A DNA stretch of 64,000 nt, taken from contig NW_004454207.1 in NCBI RefSeq assembly GCF_000283155.1, positions 14,251,531-14,315,530 on the forward strand, read 5' to 3'. This DNA is from Ceratotherium simum simum. Taxonomy: Eukaryota; Chordata; Mammalia; Perissodactyla; Rhinocerotidae. The position numbers were made by a program, and so were the translations under genes. Positions 21,079 through 33,698 of this stretch are shown piece by piece. The notes under the pieces were generated by a model that was given only the letters and a program-made list of their open reading frames with translations, was not told the origin of the DNA and made no database searches. Positions within the stretch are counted from its first letter, which is position 1; every line of letters starts with the position of its first letter.

Positions 21079-22137
21079 TTACTATCTTCCACTGTCACTG
21101 AACAATTAAAAGACAGAATTATAAGTGTAGTTATTCAAAATCCAAGAATAAAATAAATAGAAATGCAAAGAAATACTATAATAAAATTGGCTGTGACAGA
21201 AACAAAATCAACTATGTTGAGGCAAGTTATTACATTTCTTCAACTCTTAATGTTACATTTATTCTTCCGCACATTTCAACTTTGTTTTTGGCATAGAAGT
21301 ATTTACATTTTAATATTCTTTGCTGTCTTATATTTTAAAAGTTGTCTTTTAAAGTGTCTCCTATAGACTTAGATATATGAGAGTACAATTTTCATAGATA
21401 GGACAGTTTTGCCTCATTAGTTTGAATTAGAATGAAATATATTTGGATCACAGGTAGGACGTTTGGAAATTATCCACTAAACTTCTGAAACTACTAATGG
21501 GTTTTTTTTCTTCATGAAGACAGGATCTTAAAGACACAACAAATTTCCAGCTTAGACTCAAAAGGTTCAAGAAAACCATGTTAGTATAGAAAACAAAGGT
21601 TTTTAGAATTGTCTTGCAACCACATCATCTTACCAAAAGAGGAAAATACAAATGAACTGAAATTTTCTTTTATTTTTTTTAATTTTGGCATCAATAAATA
21701 CTTTCTGATGTTTCTAATAATATAGATAATATTTCTGATACCCTGCATATTAAAAAGGTCTGGAACTTGAAAAAAACTCCTAAAAATGATAGACTGGATT
21801 CAGAGCTATAACTTTGAATTATAGGGATTAGTCGTTTTGCACCATCACTAGAGCATAATGATATTTTGAAATTATTTTGTTTCCACAGTATTTCACAAGT
21901 ACTAAGAAATAAAGACTTTTTCTGCCCAGAAGGATCTAAACAGTGAGATGGGATGACAGAAGCAAGGAATGAGGACAAATGACACTTAAATTCTTCTTAC
22001 AAAAAATAATAAGTAAAAATTTTTTTGTAGTCAATCTATCAGTTTTCATTTGTATAATTCTTATGTCTGGGTTTTTAAAAATATAAAGATTTTAATGCTA
22101 TAGAATAGCACACCATTTGGAGATATAAGTATAGGCA
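21079..22137. other. Unassigned AT-rich sequence
   Basis: About 1.06 kb. No recognised repeat or gene. Confidence 0.45.
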
Positions 22138-22228
22138 ATATATATACATATATGGGAGATATATATAGGCTATATATGATATATATAGATAGATAGACAG
22201 GAGATATAAGTGATATATATTTTGAACC
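22138..22228. repeat. TA/GATA low-complexity tract
   Basis: Mixed TATA, GATA and GAGATATA units; degenerate simple repeat. Confidence 0.85.
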
Positions 22229-23519
22229 ATCCATCACAATCTCAAGATCATGTTGATATGATGAATTTCATACATATTGGTCAGGGAATTTCACAGACGT
22301 AGAAGTCAGAGGAATGGAAAGCGATTTTGGTATTTAGTCTCAACGCTCTTAAATTAAACTTCTTTTTCATTCTATTGCCTATTATTTTTGTAATGGCTGG
22401 CGCTCTTAAGTGATTTTGTGACCTTCTGCTTAAAAGAAAAGATAACTACTCCCCATCTTCATGTTTAGATAATCCAATGTTTTTAAATGATATAAAATAT
22501 GAACCAGAAAGCTCTTATTCCATTTGATCACTAAATCCAAAGGAAATAAATGCCTAGTGACACTAGAGCACATTACACTAACTCACGCAAGCCTTATTTT
22601 TCTAAGAGGTTCATATATCCAGCATGTAGCTTAGAATTATGAAAATATTTTTAAAGTTTCTGAGTGTTTGAAATCAATGTTATACATTCACTATTTTTAA
22701 CATAAAGAAAATCCTCTCAGGACATCACTCATACCTTACTTCCTCTTTCTTTAAATATTTTTATGTAATATTCGGTTTTCAGATTGCTTTACTTAGGAAG
22801 CTTAGGAAAGCATGAAGCTGCAGCTCAAAAGTCAGCACACTGTTGATTATCAGAAATAACAATTGCTAAGCTAAAGGTGCATGAGATAGAAAACAATTCT
22901 GATATTTGGAAGAAAAAACAATACAGAAGAGCAGTATGGAAAAATTTCAGGTGAGAAAGATGAGTCACACATATTCCAACCCTCCCCCCTCCCCCCAAGG
23001 TTATTGCTGCCTTTTAACAAGAGGGAAATAATTGATGTGCATCCTTATAACCTTCATTTTTTTATAAACAGTTCACAATTAATTTTAAAATATTTTTGAC
23101 TCATCATAGTATTGTTAAAATGCTTCTTAGAAAGATTTTAGTGAAATCTAAGACTTTGGTAATTAAAGGCTAAATCTGAATTATCTTTACAATTCACTTG
23201 GCCTAGTGTGGAATCACTCTCTTCCTTGTGGGTTCGATATTACAGAGCATTTCTGTTGCCTGATTGTAGCTGAGAAATGATGTACATGATAACATCATTA
23301 CATGTGTCGGATAGAATGCACCAAAGGAGTAGTCTATGAAAGAGCACCACCACTGGAAGCAATGTCAGCAGCTTTGAAACGCTTTAATCCTTATATCTTT
23401 GCCTTCCACACAAAACAAACAAAAATATCAAAGCCGTTAAAAACTGTTCTTTGTGTAGTGTTTGCCAAATGGCATGTTGTTTGTCTTCTTCATTCTTTGA
23501 TGTTGTAGATGCTACAGAA
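22229..23519. other. Unassigned sequence
   Basis: About 1.29 kb. It includes a pyrimidine run CCTCCCCCCTCCCCCC at 22981-22996. No recognised repeat or gene. Confidence 0.45.
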
Positions 23520-23650
23520 TCATTTGATGATATTTCTAGATGCTGTCTAGTCCAACCCTCTCATTAGATAAATGAGGAAAAAGACCCAGAGGGCTCAGGA
23601 TATGTTTTCATGCACTTATCAACTCTGGATGGAGCTCAAATCTAAATTTT
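23520..23650 (-). mobile_element. CORE-SINE/MIR-like fragment
   Basis: The phrase GTCTAGTCCAACCCTCTCAT followed by GATAAATGAGGAAAAAGACCCAGAGG-like text (first part GATAAATGAGGAAAAAGACC) resembles the antisense end of a MIR/MIR3-type SINE. Confidence 0.45.
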
Positions 23651-24009
23651 TTCATTTCCAGCTTTCTTTTTTCTATTTTACTATGACTCTAAGTAAAAGT
23701 TGAACCTTTGAAGAGATGCATCCAGTTGATATGGGTCCACAGGGCTAAGATACCCTAGAAACAGATTCTTTGCTTCCCCTAGGATAAAAGCTCCGTTCCT
23801 TTGAAGTGAATTAAGTCCTTTTCACCTGCTCCAGACTAGACTGGACTTGACTTCTTGGTTTTTTGCAATTCAAAGCTGCATCTCTGAAGCTACATGACTA
23901 GCCAGAGTTCTTAGTGATTTCTTCATCTGGCCAGGACCAGAGTTGCTAATTTAGGATGCAGAATCATTTATAATAGTATAGCTAGCAGTATCAGGCAATT
24001 AATATGTGT
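23651..24009. other. Unassigned sequence
   Basis: About 360 bp. Nothing recognised. Confidence 0.45.
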
Positions 24010-24225
24010 TCTGAGTAATTGTCATGCATTAACTCATTTAGTCATCTTATCTGGGACTATTATTACCCCCTTTTTTGCAGATTAGGAAACTGAAGTGCAG
24101 GGAGGAGTTTAAATAAATTGACTAAGATCACATCACTAGTATGAGGACAAACTTGGATTTATATCCAGGCAGGCGGATTTCAAAGGCCACACATTTTAAC
24201 CACCACGCAAAACTACCATTTAAAG
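24010..24225 (-). mobile_element. MIR SINE
   Basis: Antisense MIR: AACTCATTTAGTCATCTTAT, TTTTTTGCAGATTAGGAAAC, GACTAAGATCACATCACTAG, TTGGATTTATATCCAGGCAG and a head ending TTTTAACCACCACGC. Confidence 0.82.
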
Positions 24226-24369
24226 ACTTGTGGCTGAATCTTTAATGGTCTCACACAGCTAGGAGGTAAATTTCCATATATTTTATTAGGAAAAAATTTA
24301 ATTAAACTAAGCATTACAGGAAGGAAGATAAGTAATTTTTATATGAGTAATGTCTATTTTCCTCTCTAG

Positions 24370-24560
24370 TCAGTTGTCAATCCATTTGACCAATATTGGA
24401 AAAAATAGCAGTGACTAAAATGGGCAAAACCCACTCTACTGGGGCCCAACACACTGAAACAACTATGTATGTCAGGTGGTAAGAAACACCACGAAGGAGA
24501 GGGTCAGTTTGACTTGAGTAATCAGGAAAGCCACATCTGTATTTGAGATATCCTAGTTAC
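24370..24560 (-). mobile_element. LINE-2 fragment
   Basis: Antisense L2-like text: GTCAGGTGGTAAGAAACACC, GGGTCAGTTTGACTTGAGTA, ATCAGGAAAGCCACATCTGT. Confidence 0.5.
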
Positions 24561-24925
24561 TTAATAATTCTTGTCTGAATGACTGTATTAATAACAGTGT
24601 CTGGAACTTACCACAACCCCGATCTACCAATTACAGTAGACTTACATAGTCACGTTTTGGCCACAGAAAGGAGATCAGACTGACCTGCTTGCCTTTAGAT
24701 GATAGTGCTTTGCTTTACTTGAATTGACCATAATCACCTCCTCTTTGGGCACATCGTGTCATCTAGTGCTGCTGACTATGGTCCTATGATCACAGCCTGT
24801 CAACAGACCGTCAGCTTTGATGCAGTTATGGTTAAAACCTCAGTTCTCTGATGGTCCACCCATCCTTTCAGCTGCTTCTGTTGTTTCATAGTGGGTGGGC
24901 AGGTGGCACATAGGAACCTCCAAAT
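24561..24925. other. Unassigned sequence
   Basis: About 365 bp of fairly balanced base composition. No recognised repeat; a plausible place for a short conserved element. Confidence 0.4.
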
Positions 24926-24929
24926 CACC

Positions 24930-25345
24930 CATATACAAAAAAATAAGCCATGTCAGGGATTGACTGTGAAGGGAAACGGGAATTTGTGCTATATCTTGAC
25001 AAGGATTTAGGTTACACAAGTGTATGCATTTGTCAAATTTAGTAAGTGTACACTTAAAATTGTGCACTTCATTGTGTGTGACTTTTATCTCAAAAGAAAT
25101 ATTAACTGCAAACAAACAAGGATATTTATGCTAAAATATTTAGGAGAGAATTGTACAGAAGTCTACAATTCACTTTGCAATGTATCAACGAATAAGATGG
25201 GCTAATGGGTGCACAAAGGTATGAAGAGATGACAAACAAATATTAATGATATAATCCATGGAAGGTGGATGTAGGTGTTCACTTTAACACTCTTTCAACT
25301 TTGCCCTAAATTTGAAATTTTTTCATAATAAAATTTTGGAGGGAG
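24930..25345 (+). mobile_element. LINE-1 3' end
   Basis: Sense L1M-type tail: GTGCTATATCTTGACAAGGA, TGTATGCATTTGTCAAATTT, GTGTACACTTAAAATTGTGC, AGATGGGCTAATGGGTGCAC, GTTCACTTTAACACTCTTTC, and TTTTTCATAATAAAATTTTG at the end. The open frames here are incidental. Confidence 0.78.
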
Positions 25346-25382
25346 TGCTAAGCCATGGAGAGCCTGTACATTATCTCAGAGA

Positions 25383-25872
25383 CTTTTAACTTGGAGTAAC
25401 TGTACCCCAGAGGTCCATGGTTAGAATTCATGGGGTCCATACACTTGGATTGGAAAAAATCCTACGTCTTTATTTTCACAAATATCCAATTGAAATTTAG
25501 CATTTCCTTTGATTATGAATTTAGGCAACATCCCATAGTAGCTTTAACAGTACCTATGAGTTTTTCACCAATAGATAGAATTTTTACATCACACTGTAAT
25601 TGTTTCACATAACTTGAATTATTGATTATACCCATCACTATTTTGAAATTACAGAGATGTTTTAGAGTTGCCACTAGTTCTTATTATTTAATGTTGTAAT
25701 TAAAAGCAAATATATTGCAATATCACATTTGTTTTAAATTATTTTGATAAATGTAGTTTAATATAATTGGTTTCCTTTGTAATCCCATGTATCATATTTG
25801 ATGTATTTAAAAACATTGTTTTGAGAAGGAGTCCACTGGCACCAGACTGTTTGTGCGGCACAAAAGAAGTTT
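25383..25872 (+). mobile_element. Non-autonomous hAT-like DNA transposon remnant
   Basis: About 490 bp with partly complementary ends: GACTTTTAACTTGGAG at the left, and AGAAGTTTAAGATCCTCTG at the right. The middle shows a familiar old eutherian pattern (AATTGAAATTTAGCATTTCC, TTTGATTATGAATTTAGGCA, TTGGTTTCCTTTGTAATCCC, TTGTTTTGAGAAGGAGTCCA). I recognise the family but not its name. Confidence 0.55.
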
Positions 25873-26439
25873 AAGATCCTCTGACAGATATTCTGCCATG
25901 CTCTGCTATCCTTCTCATGACATGTCAAATGCGGCACCATATAGAATGTGGGACTTCTATGGGAGCTTTGCAGCATCCCTGGAAATGATGATTCTAAGCC
26001 CTAAGTACCCAGTGCCTTATTGTTCAAACTCAGTAGTAGAACTACTCAAAGATCAAAGATCTTTTCAATTTGTCACTTTCTCTCTCCCCTCCCCAAATAC
26101 TTGGGGGACACACACTAAAAAAATATATTTCTTGTTTATCTGAAATTCAAACTTAACTAGGCATCCTGTATTTTATCTGACCACTTAGTCATAGGACCTG
26201 GAAATATCCCCATGGATATTTAAGCCAAAATACACAAATGCCATCAGATGACATCAACATGCAGGTAGGAATGTGTGGGTTTGGATCTGGCAACTGAAAT
26301 TCGGGAACTCTCACCAGCTAGGCGTGCTGGTTAGCACTGGTCACTGTTTCATTAAATTCGCACTTACTCCATCATGTTGATTCATTGTGGATCAACTTTT
26401 TTGGACCTTACTCACTGCATTGGTGTAAAGCTTTACTGG
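25873..26439. other. Unassigned sequence
   Basis: About 570 bp. Nothing recognised. Confidence 0.45.
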
Positions 26440-26625
26440 TGTCAGTTCTTTGCATTCATTCTCTCATTTAAACATCATAAGATATCAGAGAGTGGGCATG
26501 TTTCCCCCCGTTTAGAGAGGTTAATAAGCTTGTCGTAAGTCAGACAACTATTCATGGTCAGAGGCAAAGATTTAACCTAAATCTGTCTGGTTCATGCTTT
26601 TCCACCTACTACATTGCTTCTCATG
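26440..26625 (-). mobile_element. MIR SINE
   Basis: Antisense MIR order: ATTCTCTCATTTAAACATCA, CCCCGTTTAGAGAGGTTAAT, AAGTCAGACAACTATTCATG, TTAACCTAAATCTGTCTGGT, and TTCCACCTACTACATTGC at the head. Confidence 0.72.
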
Positions 26626-29600
26626 TTAAGTCAGAAAATGTCAGAAGTAGAGTACATTATGCTAAGTGTGTTAGAGAATTTTGTATTTTAATGGAAGGAA
26701 ATAAAAGGTCAGAGTTTAAGAATATTTACAAATATGTAGTCCCACTGGAACTAAAAAAAAATTAAAATTGTTTCTTTTGTTTAAACATCAAAGCAGATTG
26801 TACTGACAAAGCAACTTTTTTTTCCTCTAGCATTAGAAAATGCTGTGAGAAATGTGATAAAAACCAACAAAGATAAAAATGTGTACACATACAAGTTTGT
26901 TTTTAAATTAAATGTGATTAAAGCATCAAAACCCCAACATAATAACAGCTGACGGAAAATCCTAATATTTGGCATGCAAAATGATGACAGAGAAGAAAGC
27001 AGTGATTGTAAGAGAAAAGCAAATAATACATAAAAAGTAAGAAAATGCAGAATATGGTATTTAATCAATGAAAACCATATGGCTATATATGTAACATTGT
27101 CCTTATATATTAGAAAATATGAACGCTATCTCCTTTTATGTACGGCCCTGAGAAAAACCAAAACTGTTGGTGACCTTAAAGGGGATGAGATATTATAAAA
27201 ACAGGACAATTATGTTTGCTGAGTAGAATGACAATTACCTTGCACTTTTAATGGTATCATGCTATGACAGTAAACATACCACTTTTGTTTAAAAAGGAAA
27301 ATATTTCTAGATACTAAAGGAGTCTTTTAATAAAGATATTTGCAATTTGAGACAAATATCAAGGGAGTATCCTTATTGTGTACAACAGAACTGCTTTTGT
27401 AAAGGTTGAGTACTGGTTGACGTGTGTGTGTGTGTGTGTGTGTGAATTAAATCATATTTTAAATAAATTAGTGGAGGTCTTCTTAAGAACCACTTATATT
27501 TGTTCCAAAGTATATTGTTACTCTATAATGTGAATAAACACCTAATAATTTGAATCTGTAGATTTTGGATTTTAAACATTGCCTTTTAAAGTGCAAGGCA
27601 ACTCTTTATAAAGCAACACAAGAACTTACAGCTTTTATTTTTGCTAATTCATGCACGTCCTTTGTGTAGCATATATTTTAATTTATACATATTCATCATT
27701 ATATAACAAACAATTTGAATGAAACCATTGGGGCAGTTCATGGAATAGGGTAAGCCATAATTATATATTACAACTATATCACTAGTATTATTGTATCTGT
27801 ATGTCATTTGTTATAGAGATGTGAGTAAACAACCAGATGGTTTGTTATGTATAACACACACCCCCACTCTGAATGGTAGAATTTTCATAGTAGTTGTTTT
27901 TATATTTGTTTTGCTAAGTTGATTCTTGATATGCCAAGCATTTTCGTAGGTGCTAGATATGGACAAAGCCAAATAATTTAAAATGAAAAAAAGTCAATCC
28001 ACCAACTTATTGACTTTTCTCCATGATGTCAAATAATGTGTTTCATCTTTATAATGTTCTATAAACTGACTCCTCAGGATGCTCTTCCTTCACTATTGAC
28101 ACCTGTCACTGAGTGTGCACCTATTCTCCAAAATACTACCGTGCCAACAATTGGCCTGCGTGAAACGTTAGCCTGAAAAATCACAGGTAATTTAATTAAG
28201 CCCTTATGTATTTAACTCCTGTAACGCAGATTGATATACCTGAGTCTTCATTTCTGCATTCTGTGACTTGGATTCTGAAGTTTTATATTACAGATTAATA
28301 TAAAAATTCTCAAAACAGGCTATGCATTGGTATCACAGGAAACACATTTGCTTGAATTGCTCCCTACAAAAGAGAAGATCCAATGACGGGGCCATGGTAT
28401 ACAGCTCTGCAGGTGTACTAAGTGTGTGCTCATGATTGCAAGACGACTCTATACTTGTTGTTTTTGTTCCCTTTCCTCTTTTTTTTCCCATCCCCTGACA
28501 TTTGACTTTTAACTTTAGACATAGATCCTATGTCAAATATTCGTCAGTTTAGATGGGTAAACATTTATTTGTTTGTTATTTTATTTCATTAATTTATTTT
28601 GGTTTTAGTTTCTACTTTCTCTCCATGGCCCACATCTATATGTTGTTCTCCCATGCCTAGTTCTCCATCCTTGAAAACAAAATGCTCTTATTCTTCAGGG
28701 TATTTTGTTGCATCTCAAAATATAATAATCCCCTGGATGTTCTATCATCTCAAAAGTAGGAAAACAAACAAAAGCAATATTTGTATTGAGAGTTTATTGT
28801 TGTTATTTTAATTTTTATTTATAATTAGGCATTCTATAAATACACAAGAGTCTCACAGACAATATCTTAAAAATTAAATTCTAGCTATCAATCCTTCCAA
28901 CCAGTGGGCATGGCAGTATTGCTAAATAATGCTAGGTATCATTTAACCATATGAAGGATTTTATTGATAGTTTCAGGGAGAAGTTTTGAGTCAGAATGCT
29001 TGGGGCTGGCAAAGGAACTACTATGCTATTCAGGTGTGACCCTAACACCTTTAAATCCTGAGGCTTGGCTCACATTATTGAATCATTGGTCCAAAGGCAT
29101 AAGAGCATTCAATATCAAAAGCATTAATATTTTATTTTTTGCCTCCCAGCTAAAACATTTCCCCTACCGCTGTGCATCATAAAGTCATGCTGATAAAGGG
29201 TGGACAGGTGTAGGCATATTATTCGGTTCACTTATTCCTAGTTAATTACCTTTATGGTTCAAATACCAAGTGATAATAGGAAACTGTAATAAATAGCTCT
29301 CCATTAAAATGTTTGGATTATTATAAAAAATGACTTGCTTTCTTCCAGCCAATTCTCAGCATATTATTCACCTCATAGTATGTTGTCTCCAAAACAAGAC
29401 ATAGATATTTGCCCCCTTATCAGAGGGATATGTGATAATACCTCAAGCTAGTTACGACATGGCGATAAAATATTTGATACAATAAGCACTTTAACATGTA
29501 ATATACTTTTAATTGCTCATTTATTTAAGAAAATAAATTTAAGATTAGATTTCTACATGCATTTCACTTTAAATTCAGGTATTATAAAAGTATAGAAAAC

Positions 29601-29837
29601 ATGCCTGTCCAGTAAAATATATTAATATTGCTAAAATATGATTTTAAATACTAGGATTTGGGGGTGTTATCTTTTTTGTGTAGATATATTTTAAAAATTT
29701 TTGTAATGATTGCCATGTGAGTAGAATTAGGATTAATCTTTGTATGTGTAAACTCCTAAAGAATTAGAATGGTCTTCTTGAAGAAAAAATACTAATCAAT
29801 TTCTGAGAATTTTGAAGGACAAGAGGTGAGTTGTCTT
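26626..29837. other. Long stretch without recognised repeats
   Basis: About 3.2 kb, the longest such stretch in the window, interrupted only by a GT microsatellite at 27420-27444. It is AT-rich and contains many TAAT/ATTA and some CAGCTG-type motifs. No open frame exceeds about 95 codons and none looks coding. It may be old unique sequence containing conserved non-coding elements. This rests only on absence of recognised repeats. Confidence 0.4.
27420..27444. repeat. (GT)n microsatellite
   Basis: About 12 uninterrupted GT units following GAC. Confidence 0.95.
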
Positions 29838-30267
29838 GTGGTAGGCAAAATAATAGCCTTCAAATATATCCACATCCTAATCCCCAAAACCTGTAATATA
29901 TCACATTACATGGCAGAGGGGAATTAAGATTGTAAATCGGCTGACCTTAAGATAGGGAGAGTACCCTGTATTATTCAGGTGGGCCCAATGTAATCACAAG
30001 GGGGTGATTTTAGAAGTGAAACTGGAAGGCAGAAGAGGGAGTTTGAGAGGGAGATGTTAGAGATCAGAGAGGTGCAACATTGCTGACTTGGAAGATAGAG
30101 AAAGGGAACCACAGGCCAAGAAATAAGAGTTGCCTCTAAAAGATTGATTTTATCCCAATGACCTGTGTCAGACTTAACTACAGAACTGTAAGATTATACA
30201 TTTCTATTGTTTTTAAGCCAAACAAGTTTGCAATAATTTGTTACAGCAGCAATAGAAAACTAATGCA
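29838..30267 (+). mobile_element. MLT1-type (ERVL-MaLR) solo LTR
   Basis: Sense MaLR LTR: AATAATAGCCTTCAAATATA, CACATCCTAATCCCCAAAAC, ATTATTCAGGTGGGCCCAAT, GTAATCACAAGGGGGTGA, CAGAACTGTAAGATTATACA, and the end TTTAAGCCAAACAAGTTTGC...ACAGCAGCAATAGAAAACTA. Nearly full length (about 430 bp) with no internal region beside it. Confidence 0.85.
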
Positions 30268-30439
30268 GGTATGTTATTCTTTAAAAAGATAGCATTATTC
30301 TCTTTTCTGTTAGCCATTGAGTTGGAAATATGTCCAAGGAACTACATTTTAAGGCTATGTGCAGAGGACAAACTTGGTCCTTATATGAGTGATAGCTACT
30401 GGAATAGGGCATAGCTGTTTGAGAGGGGCAGTAAGCTAT

Positions 30440-32560
30440 ATTCTACAAGTGTTGTCAAAAAGCATCTGAGACTTCCACTTCTGGGTAGTATATAAAAATT
30501 CTCAAGAAACAACAACTCCCATTTTAACAATATGAGCAAGCTGAATGAATGAGACATACATAATTCTTCAGCCTAAAGGAGAGCTGAGGATGCAAATAAA
30601 TCCACATAGACTAAACCCCAGAGTTACAAGCTTTTCTTAGAAGAAGTGCAAATTTGCTTTGATCCTGAGGGCACAGTGGTAGGAGAAGAAATCTGCCATA
30701 GATGAAGTTAAGGAAAAACTAGCCAGATTTTTAACAAACTTTTAATGGCAGTGAGTGAGATGACGTGATGGATTAGAATCCTGAGGTGCTCTTGCCACAT
30801 AGTGAGTCAGCCCTGACTGCACAGGAGTAGTACATTGAAGCCCCAGAGCAAGGAAGGAGAGCTGAGAGAGAGAATGCCTGAGGTGTGTGGGGCCTTGCCC
30901 AAGTTCAGGCAGCAGTCATCTGAAGGCTGAGCTTAGAGCTGGAGAAATGAGATAATTCACTCCAAGGCATAGCAAATCTTTATCAAGTGAACTGCAGCTG
31001 ACCTCCATAAACTGAGGGCAGGGCAAGCACTGGTTAAAAATTCTCTCAAGGCACCACAGGCCTTCCAAGGCAGATCACCAGCTGCTGCAGGCTGAGAGCA
31101 GGGCGGGAGAGCCGAGAGAATTCCCAATAAGTCCACTGCAGCAGCCCTCTGAAGACTGGGAAAGGGCAACAGGGCTGAGAGAGAATCTGATGTGCAGAAA
31201 TTTTCTGATGAGTACTGGCGAGCAAAGAGAAATTTACAAAGAACCAAAAATCTGACAACAAAGCCACAAAGCAGAGAGTGATCTCTCCCAGTTTGGAAAG
31301 ATGGTAGTCAACCTGAAAAGCATGACAAAAAGTCTGTTATTTTACCAGTGCTCAGATCACAAATGTTGCTGAAGTAAAATTCCTGATCCCTGACTCAAAA
31401 TATTGAAAGCCAGTATGAACAGAATCTAACTAAAGTTCACACAGAGTTCAAACACCACTCAATAACTGATTAGATTGAATTTGTTGCCGAATCTATTGGG
31501 TCAAGAGAAGAGACATATCCAATTTTGGGTTAAATGGTATTATTTTGGTTTCTATTCTTTTATACACAATGTCTGGAATAAAATAAAGAATTATGCAAAA
31601 CAAAAAGAAAAAAATGACCTGTGATCAAGAGAGGAAATATTCCATATAAGCAGACAGAGAGATGGCCCAAATGCTAGAATTACTAATCAATGACTTTAAA
31701 ATAACTAGGATAAGTAGAGTAAAGGTTCTAGTGCTAAAGGAGAGCAACATGTGTGAAGAGGTGTAGAAATTCACTGAAGCCAGGAAAAGTATGAAAAAAT
31801 GGAGAGCTAGAAACCACAAAACTATAAATTGTAAAAATTTACAAGCAATGACAGCTAATAAGGAAACATATAATACCATGAATGAACAATTCATTCAACG
31901 TGGTTAACAAGAGACTACACAGCTGAGGAAAAGATGAGTGATTTTGAAGGGAAACAGTAGACATTATCCAAATCAAAGTCTAAAAACAAATAGAACAGAG
32001 CATCCGATATCTGTGGCCCAATATTCATGTTCTTAGAATCCCAGAAAAGTGCAGAGAAAGAATGTAACAGAAGAAATACCAGAAGCAGTGATTACTAAGA
32101 ACTTTCCAAAATTGATTAAATATATCTACCCACAGACTCAAGAAGGTCAGCAAACCTCAAACAGGATAAATACAAAGAAAGCACAGCTAGGTGTATAATC
32201 ATAAAACTGCCAAAAACAAAAGACATCGAGAATATTTTAGAGCAGCCATAAAAAAGGACACACACATACATTCTGTGGAAAGATGAGGTTTATGTACTTT
32301 TTATCAAAAACAGTACAGGCTAGAAGAAAATAAATGGTATATTCAAAGTCTTAAGATTTTTTTTTTTAAAAAAGGAGGGTGTAATAAAGGTAAAGATATG
32401 TTCAGAGAAAAACGTGAGTGATTCCTCTCTGGCAAACTTGCAATATGGAAAATGCTAAAATAAATTCTTTAGTCTGAAAGGAAATGTACTTGATGGAAGT
32501 GCAGACCTGCAGAAAGGAAAGAAGAGCATTGTGAAAGGATAGACATGTGGATACATTCAA
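30440..32560 (+). mobile_element. HAL1/old L1 5'-half remnant
   Basis: Sense HAL1-like sequence. GC-richer 5' material (30780-31310) has repeated GCTGAGAGAGAGAAT phrases. The ORF1-like region at about 31600-32340 includes CATAAAACTGCCAAAAACAA, CATCGAGAATATTTTAGAGC and AGTACAGGCTAGAAGAAAAT. The late segment has AGTCTGAAAGGAAATGTACT. In intact HAL1s the coding part corresponds to an L1 ORF1-like RNA-binding protein; here it is destroyed by stops and indels. The phrase GGAGAGCTGAGAGAGAGAAT near 30857 recurs in variant form near 31103 and 31170, a degenerate internal repetition. Confidence 0.65.
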
Positions 32561-33105
32561 AAATTTTTAATTGTCATTATTTTACACATAGTAAGTAGGA
32601 AGAATGAAATAATAAAAGAGCAAAAAATCAATACAATAGAAATGGCTGAACAAGAGAGAACATCCATAAAGCCAAAAGTTAGTTCTTTGAAAAGACCAAA
32701 AAAATTGGTAAACCCCTAACAAAACTGATTTAAAAAATAAGAGAGGCAACAAAAATTACCAATATCAGGAACAGAAGAAAAGAAATCACTACAGATCCTA
32801 TGGATATTAAAAAGATAATAGGGGGATACCATAAATGATGCCAATAAATTCAACAACTTAGATAAAATGGATAAATTCCTTAGGATAATATAACTTACCA
32901 AAACTGATATGAGATGGAATAAAAATCTGAGTGTCTATATGTGTTATAAAAACCGAATTCATAACTAAAATCCTTTATATAATGAAAACTTGACACTCAA
33001 CAGCCAATTCTAACAATAAAGAAATCTTATCCAAACACTCTCAGAAAGTAGAGGAGTAGTAAACACTTCCCAACTCATTCTACGAGGCCTGCATGATCTT
33101 GATAT
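32561..33105 (+). mobile_element. LINE-1 ORF2 remnant
   Basis: Sense L1 ORF2 text: AAGCCAAAAGTTAGTTCTTT, AAAAATTACCAATATCAGGA, CACTACAGATCCTATGGATA, ATTCAACAACTTAGATAAAA, CTTCCCAACTCATTCTACGA. Internal blocks are missing between about 32900 and 33040. Confidence 0.75.
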
Positions 33106-33600
33106 CCTTTATTCATAATAAACAAAAACTTAAAACAACCCAAATGTTCATCGGCAGGTAAATGTATGAAAAAATGTGTCATATTCATTCATAGAATACT
33201 ACTCAGCAACTAAAAGGAATGAACTATTCATTCAAACAATAACATGGATAATTCTTACAGACATTATGTTGAGCAAAAGAAGCCAGACATTTAAAAAAGG
33301 GCATACTCCATGATTTTATAATATGAAGTTCTAGAACATGCAAAACTAGTCTATAGTGATAGAAATCAGAAAGCTTTTGATTCCAGAGATGAGGAGCAGT
33401 GAATGCAGGGTCTGCCTGGAAATGGACATGAAGACATTTTATGTGGTAATAGAGATGTTTCACATCTTGCTTTGGTTGGTGGTTACATGGGCATATAAAA
33501 TTTCCAAACTCATCCAACTTAACAGGCAAAATCTGTGTGTATTTATTGTAAGTCAATTATACCTCAATTTGAAAAAATGCTTCCAAAAAATAAAAGCAGC
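33106..33600 (+). mobile_element. LINE-1 3' end
   Basis: Sense L1 3' text: AACAACCCAAATGTTCATCG, ACTACTCAGCAACTAAAAGG, GAGCAAAAGAAGCCAGACAT, TTGGTTGGTGGTTACATGGG, AGTCAATTATACCTCAATTT and an A-rich end. It could be the same insertion as the preceding ORF2 part with a deletion between them. Open frames on both strands here are incidental. Confidence 0.8.
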
Positions 33601-33698
33601 AAGACTTCTTTTAGGCTAATGTAAAGCTGAACTGTGGGGTCCTTGAAATTGGGCAGAGGGGCAGGAAATAGAATTGTTAACTGTTTTTGGCAAACCTC

